Positions 16,113 to 26,141 of a DNA stretch of 64,000 nt are shown here, in pieces. The translations under genes and the position numbers were made by a program. Source of the DNA: Pseudomonadales bacterium (lineage in GTDB: Bacteria; Pseudomonadota; Gammaproteobacteria; Pseudomonadales; Azotimanducaceae); contig JACKNX010000013.1 of NCBI GenBank assembly GCA_024234635.1, positions 56,129-120,128 of the forward strand, given 5' to 3'. The notes below the pieces were generated by a model. The model was not told the origin of the DNA. It made no database searches and was given only the letters and a program-made list of their open reading frames with translations. Within the stretch, counting starts at the first letter, position 1, and every line of letters starts with the position of its first letter.

Positions 16113-18928
16113 CCTTCAATACCGCACTCAGCGGCCTGACGGCAGCTTCGAGCGATCTGGCGATTACCGGCAACAATATTGCCAACGCCAGCACCACAGG
16201 ATTCAAGGCCAGCCGCGCCGAATTCTCCGATGTGTACGCATCCGCCATGCTGGGCACGGCGACTGCCGCATCCGGCACCGGCATCGGCGTGAAGGTGGCG
16301 AACATATCGCAGCAGTTCGACCAGGGCTCCATTTCGTTTACCGACAACAGTCTGGATCTTGCCATCGACGGCAACGGCTTTTTTATCGCCTCCGACAATG
16401 GTGCCGTTACGTATACCCGGGCAGGCGCCTTTGGCGTCGACGATGGAGGCTATCTGGTGACCAGTACCGGCGCCAGGGTACAGGGATTCCCGGCGAATTC
16501 GGCGGGATCGCTGTCCGGAATTCTCGGCGATCTGCAGGTGACAATAGCCAACCTTCGGCCGCGACCGACGTCGCTGGTTGAAGTTGCCGTCAATCTTGAT
16601 GCACGGGAGGCGGTGCTCTCCAGCTTTGGCTCCCGGTTGACAACCACCGGGGCAGCGGTGTCCACGGCGCAACTGGGGCTGCCCGATGATCTGCCAACGG
16701 TGCTGCGTAGTTCAGGACCGCCTGCACCTTTCAATTTCAGCGTCAACACCAACACGAGTGTCAGCGCCGGGAATTCACTTGTCCCCTTCAATTTCTCGGG
16801 CGCAGCCGCGAGTTCGTTCCAGGTGCAGCTTTCCGGGTCCAGTGTGCCGGCTGAAAACAGAACGGTAACGATTACGCTGAACAGCGCCATCAATACCCTG
16901 CAGGATGTGATCAGTGCGATCCGTGACGACCTGGCGGGTACGGGTATCGGTATCGATGTACGCGAAAACCCCAACGTACTGGGACGGCTGCAGTTCTATG
17001 CGCTGAACGCGGGCGAAAATTCGGTCATCACCATCGATCCAAGTGACAATGCCACGTTCGGAACCGGTGTGACGCGTACCACCCTCGAGAATGTTCTCGG
17101 CGGAATTTCCCTGGGGCAGGGCGGCGCGGGTTCCTCGTCGCTGACTCCCAATCCCTACGGTGGCGCAAGCACAACCGGCGCGACGGGTAACAAGACCTCG
17201 GCAACGTTCGATGTGACGCTGCAGAACAGTAGTGGCAACAACGGCACAGCGACGATTGTGCTGAACAAGAACATTCTCAGCGCGAGCGACCTGATCACGG
17301 ACATTCGTGACGATCTGATTGCGGCGGGGTTGTCCATGGACGTCCGGGAGGATCCCGAAAATGCGGGACGCATCCAGTTTTACAGTACGATCCCCGGTGA
17401 GCCATCCAGCATCACCGTTACCAGCATCAACGCCGCCAATATCGGTGTGACGGAAGCCGACGTGGTTGCCACCCTGGCGCTGGAGACCGGCGTGTCGATC
17501 CCCGGTGTACCTTCGGCCAGCAACGGTTACGCCCAGCAGACGGTGCAGGTGGTGTACCCCGATGGCACCTCCATTCCGGTCACTATCCCTGCAGGCTCAT
17601 CCGCGTCGAAGATTGCGTCGATCTTCAGCTCGCCGGCCATTCCCCAGGTGTCAGCATCGGCGACCTCGAGCGCGCGCATTCCAGCCAGCGCGTTCAACAA
17701 CAACTCGGGCACCATGCAGGTTACGCTGAACGGCGTACAGCTGACCGGTGGCAACCTGGGGCAGTTGGCAGTGTCGATCAACAGCGGGCTGCCAGGTATC
17801 GCGACATCGGAAGCGGTGATCGATACCAATGGTGATCTCGTGATCACCGACCGGGTCGGCGCCGACCTGGTGTTCGGTATCACGGGCGATGTCACCGACT
17901 CGATCGACGTGATCGGCAACCAGGGGCTTGCGGTGACGCTCGATACGTCCGGCGATTCCGTGGCCGTCGTTGGCGGCACGGTGAGCATATCGCTGGAGGA
18001 AGGGGTATTCATGGAGGATTCGTTCCCGGCCGTGACCAATATCTTTGGTGTGCTGAACGAGGATGCCTTCGAGCCGTTCGAGCTCAATACCTTCGATCCG
18101 GATAACCAGAACACCTACAACGCCGCCACCTCCGTGAAGATCTTCGACAGCATGGGCAACGCCCACCTGATGTCGCTGTTTTTCGTCAAGCAGCGGTTCA
18201 CGCCAGGCGTGCCGGGTGAGGAAGCCAACCGGTGGCTGATGTACACGCAGATCGACGGCCAGGATGTCGGCGATCCCGACCCCAACCTCCCGCCGCCGGC
18301 CAACATCGAACCGACACGGGCAGCCTACGAGGTACGTTTCAACAACGATGGCAGCCTGCAGCTGGGTTCCACCTCCCTGCTGGTATCGAACTGGATGCCG
18401 GTGGATTCGGAAGGTGAGCCCAACGGGGCGATGGGTCCGCAGAACGTGCTCGCCGGTGGCGCGCTGCCGATCCTTGACCCGCCTGGAAGTTCGAACTTTG
18501 AGATCCGCCTTTCCGACACCACGCAGTTCGGCAGCAGTTTTGCGGTGAACTCGGTCGCGCAGGATGGCAACACCACCGGTGAACTTGCGGGTGTATCCAT
18601 CAATGACGTTGGCGAGGTCACCGCCCGTTTCTCCAATGGTCTGTCACAGACCCTGGGTCAGGTGGCGCTGGCCGGATTCAAGAACGTGCAGGGGCTGCGC
18701 GCGGTGGGTGATACGTCGTGGGTGGAAACCGGCGACTCCGGTAACCCGGTCGTGTCGGCTCCCGGCTCCGGGCTGCTGGGCCTCATCACGGCGGGTGCCC
18801 TGGAAGGCTCCAACGTGGAACTGTCCGAGCAGCTTGTCAACCTCATCATCGCGCAGCGGAATTTCCAGGCGAATGCCCGAACGATTTCCACCGCGGATGA
18901 GATTACCCAGACCATCATCAACCTGTAA
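16109..18928 (+). CDS. flgE: FlgE, enlarged flagellar hook protein
   Basis: The ends are classical: the N-terminal rod/hook signature SDLAITGNNIANASTTGFKASR and the C-terminal VNLIIAQRNFQANARTIS helix form the D0 domain. The protein has 939 residues, whereas most FlgE are about 400-450. The extra mass lies between about residues 200 and 620 and contains at least two related segments near residues 266 and 394 (AIRDDLAGTGIGIDVREN / DIRDDLIAAGLSMDVRED, each followed by G-R-L/I-QFY). These should form extra surface domains on the hook. Codon use and composition look like those of the neighbours, so recent import is not indicated. Confidence 0.93.
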   Translation: MTFNTALSGLTAASSDLAITGNNIANASTTGFKASRAEFSDVYASAMLGTATAASGTGIGVKVANISQQFDQGSISFTDNSLDLAIDGNGFFIASDNGAVTYTRAGAFGVDDGGYLVTSTGARVQGFPANSAGSLSGILGDLQVTIANLRPRPTSLVEVAVNLDAREAVLSSFGSRLTTTGAAVSTAQLGLPDDLPTVLRSSGPPAPFNFSVNTNTSVSAGNSLVPFNFSGAAASSFQVQLSGSSVPAENRTVTITLNSAINTLQDVISAIRDDLAGTGIGIDVRENPNVLGRLQFYALNAGENSVITIDPSDNATFGTGVTRTTLENVLGGISLGQGGAGSSSLTPNPYGGASTTGATGNKTSATFDVTLQNSSGNNGTATIVLNKNILSASDLITDIRDDLIAAGLSMDVREDPENAGRIQFYSTIPGEPSSITVTSINAANIGVTEADVVATLALETGVSIPGVPSASNGYAQQTVQVVYPDGTSIPVTIPAGSSASKIASIFSSPAIPQVSASATSSARIPASAFNNNSGTMQVTLNGVQLTGGNLGQLAVSINSGLPGIATSEAVIDTNGDLVITDRVGADLVFGITGDVTDSIDVIGNQGLAVTLDTSGDSVAVVGGTVSISLEEGVFMEDSFPAVTNIFGVLNEDAFEPFELNTFDPDNQNTYNAATSVKIFDSMGNAHLMSLFFVKQRFTPGVPGEEANRWLMYTQIDGQDVGDPDPNLPPPANIEPTRAAYEVRFNNDGSLQLGSTSLLVSNWMPVDSEGEPNGAMGPQNVLAGGALPILDPPGSSNFEIRLSDTTQFGSSFAVNSVAQDGNTTGELAGVSINDVGEVTARFSNGLSQTLGQVALAGFKNVQGLRAVGDTSWVETGDSGNPVVSAPGSGLLGLITAGALEGSNVELSEQLVNLIIAQRNFQANARTISTADEITQTIINL

Positions 18929-18941
18929 CGGGTAGACGGTA

Positions 18942-19682
18942 ATGGACAGGCTGCTCTACATCGCCACAGTCGGCGCGGCCCAGATAGAACGTGCGCAGAC
19001 CGTGCACGCCAACAATCTGGCCAACGTCAATTCCAACGCCTTTCGGGCCGATCTGGCGCGTGCCGAGTCCCGCTGGGTGGAAGGACAGGGACATCCCGCG
19101 CGTGCCTACGGCGTTTCGCAGCCCGAACACGTGGACATGACGCCAGGTAGCAAGATCCAGACGGGCCGGGTGCTGGATGTCGCCATCGCCGACAACGGTT
19201 TGCTGACCTTGCAGACACCGGACGGCGGTGAAGCCTATTCGCGCAACGGCGCCCTGCAGATCGATGCGTTCGGTCGCCTCACGGCCGCCAACGGCCTGCC
19301 GGTGATGGGGGATGGCGGTCCTATAGCCATTCCTCCGTACACGAATCTGCACATCGGCGAAGACGGCACCATCTCCATCCAGCCCGAAGGTCAGGCACCG
19401 GAAACCCTGGTGGAGGTCGGGCGTATCAAGCTCGTGCACCCGGATCCGGCGGACCTGGTGAAGGACACCATGGGCAACCTGGTGCGCAGCGATGGGAATC
19501 CGGAAGCCCCTGACGCCTCCGTACGCGTCGAGTCCGGGTATCTGGAAACCAGTAACGTCAACGCCGTGCAGGAGCTGACATCCATCCTCAGTCTGGCCCG
19601 CCAGTTCGAACTGGAAGTACGCATGGTGAAGGTTGCCGAAGGCAACGACGAAGCAGCGACCCGGTTGCTGCAGATCGGCTGA
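18942..19682 (+). CDS. flgF: FlgF, proximal rod protein
   Basis: The 246-residue rod protein has the N-terminal RLLYIATVGAAQIERAQTV region and HANNLANVNSNAFRAD motif, and a C-terminal VNAVQELTSILSLARQFE helix. FlgF forms part of the rod with FlgB, FlgC and FlgG. It starts 13 bp after flgE. Downstream, an intergenic hairpin element separates it from flgG. Confidence 0.94.
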   Translation: MDRLLYIATVGAAQIERAQTVHANNLANVNSNAFRADLARAESRWVEGQGHPARAYGVSQPEHVDMTPGSKIQTGRVLDVAIADNGLLTLQTPDGGEAYSRNGALQIDAFGRLTAANGLPVMGDGGPIAIPPYTNLHIGEDGTISIQPEGQAPETLVEVGRIKLVHPDPADLVKDTMGNLVRSDGNPEAPDASVRVESGYLETSNVNAVQELTSILSLARQFELEVRMVKVAEGNDEAATRLLQIG

Positions 19683-19767
19683 TGGTGTGGCGGGTGACGG
19701 AGCGGTGGCGCCGGCGTGCATCCCGCGTGACGTTCCGCCGGCAGGATGTCATCGCTGGTCTATGCTG

Positions 19768-19915
19768 TTAACAGGCTGCTGAAAAAGCAGCCTGGTATGC
19801 CAGCGAGGGACGGCTGGCCCGAAAATGCAGCGGAAAACGCTGCATCTGGCGCGAGTCGGCGAAGCCGCCGACTGCTGAAACAAGCCCAGGATGGACTTTT
19901 TCAGCATCCTGTTAA
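19768..19915. mobile_element. MITE-like hairpin-chain element, copy A
   Basis: This 148-bp element lies between flgF and flgG. Its ends are 20-bp inverted repeats differing at one base: TTAACAGGCTGCTGAAAAAG (19768-19787) and, inverted, TTAACAGGATGCTGAAAAAG (19896-19915). Inside are CAGGCTGCT/AGCAGCCTG with a GAAAA loop (19772-19794), GCCAGC/GCTGGC, ATGCAGCG/CGCTGCAT, and an AGTCGG/CCGACT stem. It has no coding capacity. About 128 bp are shared with copy B at 60.06 kb with few changes. TTAA at both ends could be a target duplication. No transposase is in the window. Confidence 0.8.
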
Positions 19916-19942
19916 AAGAGAGATCAACGGAGTCGACAGATC

Positions 19943-20728
19943 ATGCAATCAGCACTCTGGGTCAGCAAGACCGGACTCGCGGCGCAGGATACTGCGCTTC
20001 GCGCCATCTCCAACAATCTGGCCAACGTCTCGACGGTGGGCTTCAAGAAGGACCGTGTGGTGTTCGAGGACCTGATGTATCAGGTACAGGAGCAACCCGG
20101 TGCGCTCAGCACCCAGAACACGACCATTCCCAGCGGTACACAGCTCGGGACCGGAGTGCGGGTTGCCGGCACGCAGAAGAGTTTCGAAATCGGCTCAATC
20201 CAGACCACAAACAACGATCTGGATGTGGCGATTTCCGGTAATGGATTCCTGCAGGTCGCGATGCCGGATGGCTCGCTGTCCTATACGCGCAACGGTCAGT
20301 TGCACCTGGACCAGGACGGCCAGATCGTTACCGCGCATGGCTACGTGATCGAGCCCGCGATCACGGTACCGGCTGATGCCATCCGTGTGAGCATCGGACG
20401 CGATGGTACGGTGAGCGCGACCCAGCGTGGCAACGCATCACCGGTTCAGATCGGCACGATTCAGCTGGCTACGTTCGTCAACGCGGCGGGTCTGGAAGCG
20501 ATCGGTAGCAATCTGTTCATCGAAACTGCGGCGAGCGGCGCGGCGCAACAAAGCACCCCGGGCGAAAACGGCGCGGGCGAGCTCCTGTCCGGCAGTCTCG
20601 AAAGCTCGAACGTCTCCGTCGTGGAGGAAATGGTGAACATGGTTGCCACGCAACGGGCTTACGAGATGAACTCCAAGGTGATCACAACGGCGGACCAGAT
20701 GCTGCAGTTTGTGACGCAGAACCTGTAA
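19943..20728 (+). CDS. flgG: FlgG, distal rod protein
   Basis: The 261-residue distal rod subunit has the canonical start MQSALWVSKTGLAAQDTALR, then ISNNLANVSTVGFKKDR, and ends with the VVEEMVNMVATQRAYEMNSK helix. FlgG forms the drive shaft crossing the periplasm and outer-membrane rings. It begins 27 bp after the hairpin-chain element. The element may change its expression relative to flgF, but a promoter is not evident. Confidence 0.97.
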   Translation: MQSALWVSKTGLAAQDTALRAISNNLANVSTVGFKKDRVVFEDLMYQVQEQPGALSTQNTTIPSGTQLGTGVRVAGTQKSFEIGSIQTTNNDLDVAISGNGFLQVAMPDGSLSYTRNGQLHLDQDGQIVTAHGYVIEPAITVPADAIRVSIGRDGTVSATQRGNASPVQIGTIQLATFVNAAGLEAIGSNLFIETAASGAAQQSTPGENGAGELLSGSLESSNVSVVEEMVNMVATQRAYEMNSKVITTADQMLQFVTQNL

Positions 20729-20733
20729 TCGTC

Positions 20734-21420
20734 ATGCGAATCGTCAGCAGTCTCGCCGGTATCACGTGTCTCGTCGCCCTGGTCGGCTGCGTGCAGGTAC
20801 AGCCGTCCCGGCCGGAACCGCTCTATGCACCGACCTATCCTGACGTGGCGGTTCCGGAACCCGCATCCGGTGGCAGTCTGTTTCCCACCAGCGGCACACT
20901 CGATCTCTACGTCGATCGCAAGGCGTTGCGTGTTGGCGATCTGCTGACCATCCGGCTCGAGGAATCCACCTCGTCCAGTAAATCGGCCGATACCTCCATA
21001 TCCAAGGCGTCGACCACCAGCATTCCCAACCCAACCCTGTTCGGCAAGGTGTTCAACGGCGTGGGTGATGGCAATGATGGCCTGCTCAACGGGCTGGAGA
21101 CCGACAACGGCTTCAACGGTTCGGCGGCCAGCGACCAGAGCAACTCCCTGAATGGCACGATCACGGCGGTGATCGCAAAAGTCCTGCCCAACGGTCTGAT
21201 GCAGGTTCAGGGTGAGAAATGGCTGCAACTGAACCGCGGCGAGGAATTCGTGCGTATCAGTGGTCTGGTGCGTCCGGAAGACGTCACTGGCAACAACACC
21301 GTGTCGTCCCTGCGTCTGGGGGATGCCCGCATTGCCTACAGTGGTACTGGTGAGCTTGCGGACAGCAACCGCGCAGGGTGGCTCACCCGCTTCTTCCTCA
21401 ATCCCCTGTTTCCCTTCTGA
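20734..21420 (+). CDS. flgH: FlgH, outer-membrane L-ring lipoprotein
   Basis: The 228-residue protein has a lipoprotein signal with LVGC near residue 19 and the FlgH signature GDLLTIRLEESTSSSKSADTS near residue 69, then GLMQVQGEKWLQLNRGEEFVRISGLVRPEDV. FlgH forms the L ring in the outer membrane around the distal rod, so this organism has a Gram-negative envelope. It starts 5 bp after flgG. Confidence 0.96.
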   Translation: MRIVSSLAGITCLVALVGCVQVQPSRPEPLYAPTYPDVAVPEPASGGSLFPTSGTLDLYVDRKALRVGDLLTIRLEESTSSSKSADTSISKASTTSIPNPTLFGKVFNGVGDGNDGLLNGLETDNGFNGSAASDQSNSLNGTITAVIAKVLPNGLMQVQGEKWLQLNRGEEFVRISGLVRPEDVTGNNTVSSLRLGDARIAYSGTGELADSNRAGWLTRFFLNPLFPF

Positions 21421-21436
21421 TGTGGAGCATCAATAA

Positions 21437-22546
21437 ATGAGGCGAAGTTGGCTGCTGGTGGTTCTGGCTTTCGTCACGGGGCTGCAGGCGCACGCTTCGA
21501 GCGCGCAGCGGGTCAAGGACCTGGCAAGCATTGCCGGCGTTCGCTCGAACCAGCTTGTCGGCTACGGCCTGGTCGTTGGTCTCAATGGTTCGGGGGACCA
21601 GACCACGCAGACGCCGTTTACGGTACAGACGTTCAATAACATGTTGCGGGAATTCGGTATTCAACTGCCACCGGGCACAAGTCCGCAGCTCAAGAATGTG
21701 GCAGCTGTCTCGGTTCACGCGGAACTGCCACCTTTCGCCAAGCCGGGTCAGCGGATCGACGTGACGGTGTCGTCAATCGGCAATGCCAAGAGTCTGCGCG
21801 GTGGTGTACTGCTGGTCACGCCGCTCAAAGGCTTGAACGGGCAGGTCTTTGCGGTAGCGCAAGGCAATCTGGTTGTCGGCGGCTTCGGTGCCGAGGGCAA
21901 TGACGGCTCGTCCATCACCGTCAATGTGCCGAGTGTGGGACGCATCCCGGGCGGCGCCAATGTGGAGGCGGCGGCACCGGATGGCTTCAATCAGTCGGAT
22001 CACATCGTTTTCAATCTGCATCGCTCGGACTTCACCACTGCCCGTCGACTGGTTGAGGAAATAAACTCCGTCTTCGGCCCCGACGTCGCGGAGCCAATGG
22101 ATGCAGGCTCCATTGCCGTACGGGCACCGGTCAGTCGCAGCCAGCGCATCGCGTTTGTCAGCGAGCTGGAAAATCTTGTGGTTACGCCCGATGACAGCCC
22201 TGCGCGTGTTGTCATCAACTCCCGAACCGGGACGATCGTTATCGGCTCCCAGGTGCGCGTTTCACCGGCAGCGGTGACGCACGGGTCGCTCACCGTCACG
22301 ATCGCGGAAAACCTGGATGTGAGCCAGCCCGCGCCGCTGTCGGAGGGCCAGACGGCGGTGGTGCCGCGGAGCAATGTCGAGGCCACCCAGGAAGCCAACC
22401 GCATGTTCTACTTTGCGCCCGGCGTGGCGTTGCAGGACATCGTCACGGCGGTCAACGACGTGGGGGCGGCACCGGGTGATCTGATGGCCATTCTGGAAGC
22501 GCTGCGCGAATCCGGCGCGCTGCAGGCGGAACTGGTGGTGATCTGA
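21437..22546 (+). CDS. flgI: FlgI, periplasmic P-ring protein
   Basis: The 369-residue protein has a signal peptide (residues 1-21, ending HASS) and the FlgI start [32 protein letters not shown]. It ends in the conserved [23 protein letters not shown]. FlgI forms the peptidoglycan-level bushing ring with the help of FlgA. It lies 16 bp after flgH, and its TGA overlaps the flgJ ATG by 1 nt. Confidence 0.97.
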   Translation: MRRSWLLVVLAFVTGLQAHASSAQRVKDLASIAGVRSNQLVGYGLVVGLNGSGDQTTQTPFTVQTFNNMLREFGIQLPPGTSPQLKNVAAVSVHAELPPFAKPGQRIDVTVSSIGNAKSLRGGVLLVTPLKGLNGQVFAVAQGNLVVGGFGAEGNDGSSITVNVPSVGRIPGGANVEAAAPDGFNQSDHIVFNLHRSDFTTARRLVEEINSVFGPDVAEPMDAGSIAVRAPVSRSQRIAFVSELENLVVTPDDSPARVVINSRTGTIVIGSQVRVSPAAVTHGSLTVTIAENLDVSQPAPLSEGQTAVVPRSNVEATQEANRMFYFAPGVALQDIVTAVNDVGAAPGDLMAILEALRESGALQAELVVI

Positions 22547-23496
22547 TGATCGGCCCCGATGGTGTCCTGCCCGCGCCGATGGCCTATGCCGGTCAGGAGA
22601 CCTACACCGACTACGGCAAGCTCAGGGCACAGATCCCCGGTAACGATCGCGAGGCCATCGCCCGGGCGGCCCGGCAGTTCGAATCGGTGTTTCTCAATCT
22701 CTGGCTCAAGAGCATGCGGGATGCCAATGCGGCATTCGGAGAGGGCAGTTTTCTCGACAGTCAGGCTACGCAGATGCACGAACAGATGCTGGATGGCGAG
22801 CTGTCAGTCAGCATGGCGAATGCCGGTGGTATCGGTCTGGCGGAAGTCATTGCCCGTCAGTTGTCCGGCGAAGCACCGCCGCTGAAGCGTGACGAAGTGC
22901 GGCCTGCGCCGCTGTTGGCGAGTCCGCGTGTGGCCCCCGCTCAGACCGTCGCCGATCCAGCGGACGCGGCGCAGCCGCTGGATGGCGCCGAAGCGACTTC
23001 CCGTCGCGGCTTTCTGGAAAAAGCCGGTGCTGCCATTCGCGAGGGCATCGCAGGTACGCCGCTCCCGGTTCTGGGGGTTCTTGCGCAGGCGGTGCTGGAA
23101 ACAGGGTGGGGCAAGTCGGTGATTCAAGCTGCCGATGGGACGGATGGCCACAATCTGTTTGGCGTCAAGGCCACCGGCTGGTCCGGCGCCAGCGTCAAGC
23201 GGCCGACAACTGAATATCTGGGCGGACGGTTCCTGGCGCGGGACGAGAGTTTTCGCGTCTATACATCGCCCCTCGAAGCCGTAACGGACTATGTGGACGT
23301 ACTCCGCAACAGTGATCGTTTCAAGCCGTTGTTCGGCGCCGGTAGCGCGCCGGGGGCGGACATGGCGCCAGATGCGCTTCAAGCCGTGCGACATTTTGCC
23401 GATACCCTTCAGAAGGGTGGCTACGCCACGGACCCTCACTACGCTGACAAGATTGTCGCCGTGGCGCGCTCCATTCTGCGACTTACCGGAGGCTGA
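22546..23496 (+). CDS. flgJ: FlgJ, rod cap and peptidoglycan hydrolase
   Basis: The 316-residue protein has an N-terminal rod-binding domain (residues about 40-105, with AARQFESVFLNLWLKSMRDAN) and a C-terminal GH73 N-acetylglucosaminidase domain from about residue 160. The latter has LAQAVLETGWGKS carrying the catalytic Glu, and NLFGVKATG. FlgJ caps the growing rod and opens the peptidoglycan. The two-domain form is typical of gamma- and betaproteobacteria. Overlap with flgI is 1 nt. Confidence 0.95.
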   Translation: MIGPDGVLPAPMAYAGQETYTDYGKLRAQIPGNDREAIARAARQFESVFLNLWLKSMRDANAAFGEGSFLDSQATQMHEQMLDGELSVSMANAGGIGLAEVIARQLSGEAPPLKRDEVRPAPLLASPRVAPAQTVADPADAAQPLDGAEATSRRGFLEKAGAAIREGIAGTPLPVLGVLAQAVLETGWGKSVIQAADGTDGHNLFGVKATGWSGASVKRPTTEYLGGRFLARDESFRVYTSPLEAVTDYVDVLRNSDRFKPLFGAGSAPGADMAPDALQAVRHFADTLQKGGYATDPHYADKIVAVARSILRLTGG

Positions 23497-23498
23497 AC

Positions 23499-26138
23499 AT
23501 GGCCAACCTGCTGGGTATCGGCGTATCCGGGATACGGGCCAGCCAGGAAGCGCTGACCATCACCGGTCACAACATAACCAATGCCAGCACGCCTGGGTAC
23601 AGTCGCCAGCGTGTGGAGCTTTCCGCGCAGATCGCGGCCGCTTCCCGTAACGGCTTTACCGGTGCGGGTGTGCGCACCGATACGATTCAGCGGGTCGCGG
23701 ACGAATACGTGATCCGGCAGATTCGCGCCGACCAGGCCAGCTTCTCGGAGATGGATGCCTTTGCCACGCGTCTGGAGCAGATCGACAGCCTCTTCTTCAG
23801 TGCCGACACCGGTCTCGATCAGGCGATGTCGAAATTCTTCGAGGCGCTGCATTCAGCCAACGCCAATCCAGCCTCTCTGCCCGACCGGCAGTATGTACTG
23901 ACCCAGGCCGAGGCTCTGGCCCAACGGTTCAATGCGGTCCACGCGCGGCTGGTTGACCAGGAACTGAATACCAACGAATTGCTGAACGCCTCGGTGGAGC
24001 GGGCCTCGGAGCTCGCCAGCAGCATTGCCGCGGTGAACGCGCGCATCAACGCCCTGAGCAAGGCCAGGGAGGACGGTACCGCCAACGCGCTGCTGGATCA
24101 GCGTGACGAACTGCTCAGGCAGCTGGCGGAAGTCGTACAGGTGAACACCACGTCGGTGGAAGGCGGCCAGGTCAATGTCTTCATCGGCAAAGGTCTGCCC
24201 CTGGTACTCGGTGGCACCTCCAGTCGCATGGAACTGGATGCCGCGGGTGACGTCCTGCTGCGCAGCGATACATCCGGTAAGGCGGAAAAGATCACCAGTT
24301 CGCTCACGGGTGGTGAAATCGGCGGCTTGCTGCGGTTCCGCGACGGTGCGCTGACCAATGCCGCCGTGGCCCTTGGAAATCTCGCCGCGGGGCTTGCCAC
24401 CACGGTCAACCAGTCGCACATGGAAGGCCTCGATCTGCGCGGCGAGTTCGGCGGCCTGGTCTTTCGGGACATCAATGCGCCGGACGTTACGCGCGAACGC
24501 GCCGTTGCCTATGCCACGAACATCGGGCGGGATACCGGCTCCATCGACATTCTCATCGATGATCCCAATGCGCTTACCGCGACGGAGTATGACCTGGTGT
24601 TTTCCCCCACCGAGCCTGGTTCCTGGCTCGTGCAGCGGGCTGGCACGTCGGAAATTGTGGCGCAGGGAGTGCTCAGCAACGCCGAACAGCAGGATGTGAC
24701 ATTCGAAGGCGTCACACTACGATTCGGTCGTGGCGACTTTGTGCCTGGCAACCGGTATGCGCTGCGACCGACAAGGGATTTTGCGGGTGAGCTGAGCGTG
24801 GTCATCAACGATGCGTCGCGCCTGGCATTGGCGGCGCCGGTGCGTCTTGGCGCGGATGTGGACAACAGCGGAAGCGGCGAGCTGACCCTGAACGGCGTCG
24901 ACGACCCCGGGAACGGCTTCTTCAACGTAGGTGCCGGCGCCCCGCCGTTGAAAGTGGTGTTTACTTCCCCGACCACGTACGACGTGCTGGATAACAGCGA
25001 CCCCGCCAATCCGCGGCAACTCGACCCACCGCTGCGCAGTCTCGTCTACACCCCCGGTGTCACCCGGGAGGTGCTGCCGGAAGCCGGTCATACACTGGTG
25101 CAGATGCAGGGAGAAATGGTCGGTGCGCTTCCCGACACGGCGGCGTGGGGAACCACGCTGGATCCGGCAGGCAACGTGTACTCGGCTGGCGAGGTCGCGT
25201 TTACCTATGTGGATCCGGTCACCGGCGCAATGATCGAAAGTCGGGCGGCCGGCTGGGGTCCGCAGGCATCAGCACAGGAGATTGCACATTCGCTTGGTAG
25301 TCTGCCGGGCGTGGACGCCCGTGCGGTGACGGAGCTGAGCATCACGAACATTGTCACCAACGGCGTGGATACTCCGTTCGAAGTCATCATCAATGGCGAG
25401 TCCTTCTCCGAACCCGAGGGACTGGATGCACTGGCGGACGCCATCAATGCCAGTGAAGCGCTGGCCGCAAAAGGGCTGACCGCGCGCAGTGACGGCGTAC
25501 GGCTGTTGATCACCGACATTCACGGTCAGGACATCGATATCCATATCGCCGGCGATCCCGTGGACTCCATTACCGTGGCGGATCGCTATGGCCACGAGCT
25601 CGTCGTCGGCGGTGGCGGTCCCGGGGGGTACAAGTCCGTGTCAATGGGCGGCGTCGTGACGGTCGAGCTGGATCCCGGCGTGACGTTGTCCGGCAATGGC
25701 CTCGGTCTGTTTCCGACCGCGCCCGCGCACGTGCCGGCAAATTTTGGTTTCCGTCTTGCCATTCAGGGCAGACCGGAAACTGGCGATGCGTTTACGGCCA
25801 GTTTCAACAGCGAGGCCACAACGGACAATCGAAATGGTCTGGCACTGGCATCGCTGGCGAGCGCGAACGTGTTTGGCGATCCGCCAATTTCGTTTGCTGA
25901 TGCCTATGCAGTCCTGGTTCAGCACGTCGGCAACATCCAGAACGAAGCCAACGTGCATCGTGACGCAGCGTCGACGCTGCTGGATCAGTCGCTCGCCACG
26001 CGCGAGTCGGTATCCGGCGTCAACCTCGATGAGGAGGCAGCCAATCTCATCCAGTTCGAACAGGCCTATAACGCTTCGGCGCAGGTCATCACGGTGGCTC
26101 GTCAGATTTTCGACATTCTCTTCGATGCCCTGAGGTAA
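23499..26138 (+). CDS. flgK: FlgK, enlarged hook-filament junction protein
   Basis: The N-terminus (MANLLGIGVSGIRASQEALTI, then HNITNASTPGYSRQRVEL) and the C-terminal VNLDEEAANLIQFEQAYNASAQV helix are canonical FlgK (HAP1). At 879 residues it is well above the usual 540-680. The excess is in the central variable region between about residues 330 and 780, including a large beta-rich part with many Gly/Asp turns. FlgK is exported with FlgN and replaces the FlgD cap on the finished hook. It starts 2 bp after flgJ. Confidence 0.94.
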   Translation: MANLLGIGVSGIRASQEALTITGHNITNASTPGYSRQRVELSAQIAAASRNGFTGAGVRTDTIQRVADEYVIRQIRADQASFSEMDAFATRLEQIDSLFFSADTGLDQAMSKFFEALHSANANPASLPDRQYVLTQAEALAQRFNAVHARLVDQELNTNELLNASVERASELASSIAAVNARINALSKAREDGTANALLDQRDELLRQLAEVVQVNTTSVEGGQVNVFIGKGLPLVLGGTSSRMELDAAGDVLLRSDTSGKAEKITSSLTGGEIGGLLRFRDGALTNAAVALGNLAAGLATTVNQSHMEGLDLRGEFGGLVFRDINAPDVTRERAVAYATNIGRDTGSIDILIDDPNALTATEYDLVFSPTEPGSWLVQRAGTSEIVAQGVLSNAEQQDVTFEGVTLRFGRGDFVPGNRYALRPTRDFAGELSVVINDASRLALAAPVRLGADVDNSGSGELTLNGVDDPGNGFFNVGAGAPPLKVVFTSPTTYDVLDNSDPANPRQLDPPLRSLVYTPGVTREVLPEAGHTLVQMQGEMVGALPDTAAWGTTLDPAGNVYSAGEVAFTYVDPVTGAMIESRAAGWGPQASAQEIAHSLGSLPGVDARAVTELSITNIVTNGVDTPFEVIINGESFSEPEGLDALADAINASEALAAKGLTARSDGVRLLITDIHGQDIDIHIAGDPVDSITVADRYGHELVVGGGGPGGYKSVSMGGVVTVELDPGVTLSGNGLGLFPTAPAHVPANFGFRLAIQGRPETGDAFTASFNSEATTDNRNGLALASLASANVFGDPPISFADAYAVLVQHVGNIQNEANVHRDAASTLLDQSLATRESVSGVNLDEEAANLIQFEQAYNASAQVITVARQIFDILFDALR

Positions 26139-26141
26139 GCG

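Noticed and set aside
20659..21228. 189-codon minus-strand frame across flgH
   Set aside because: Antisense shadow of flgG/flgH with no plausible start signal.
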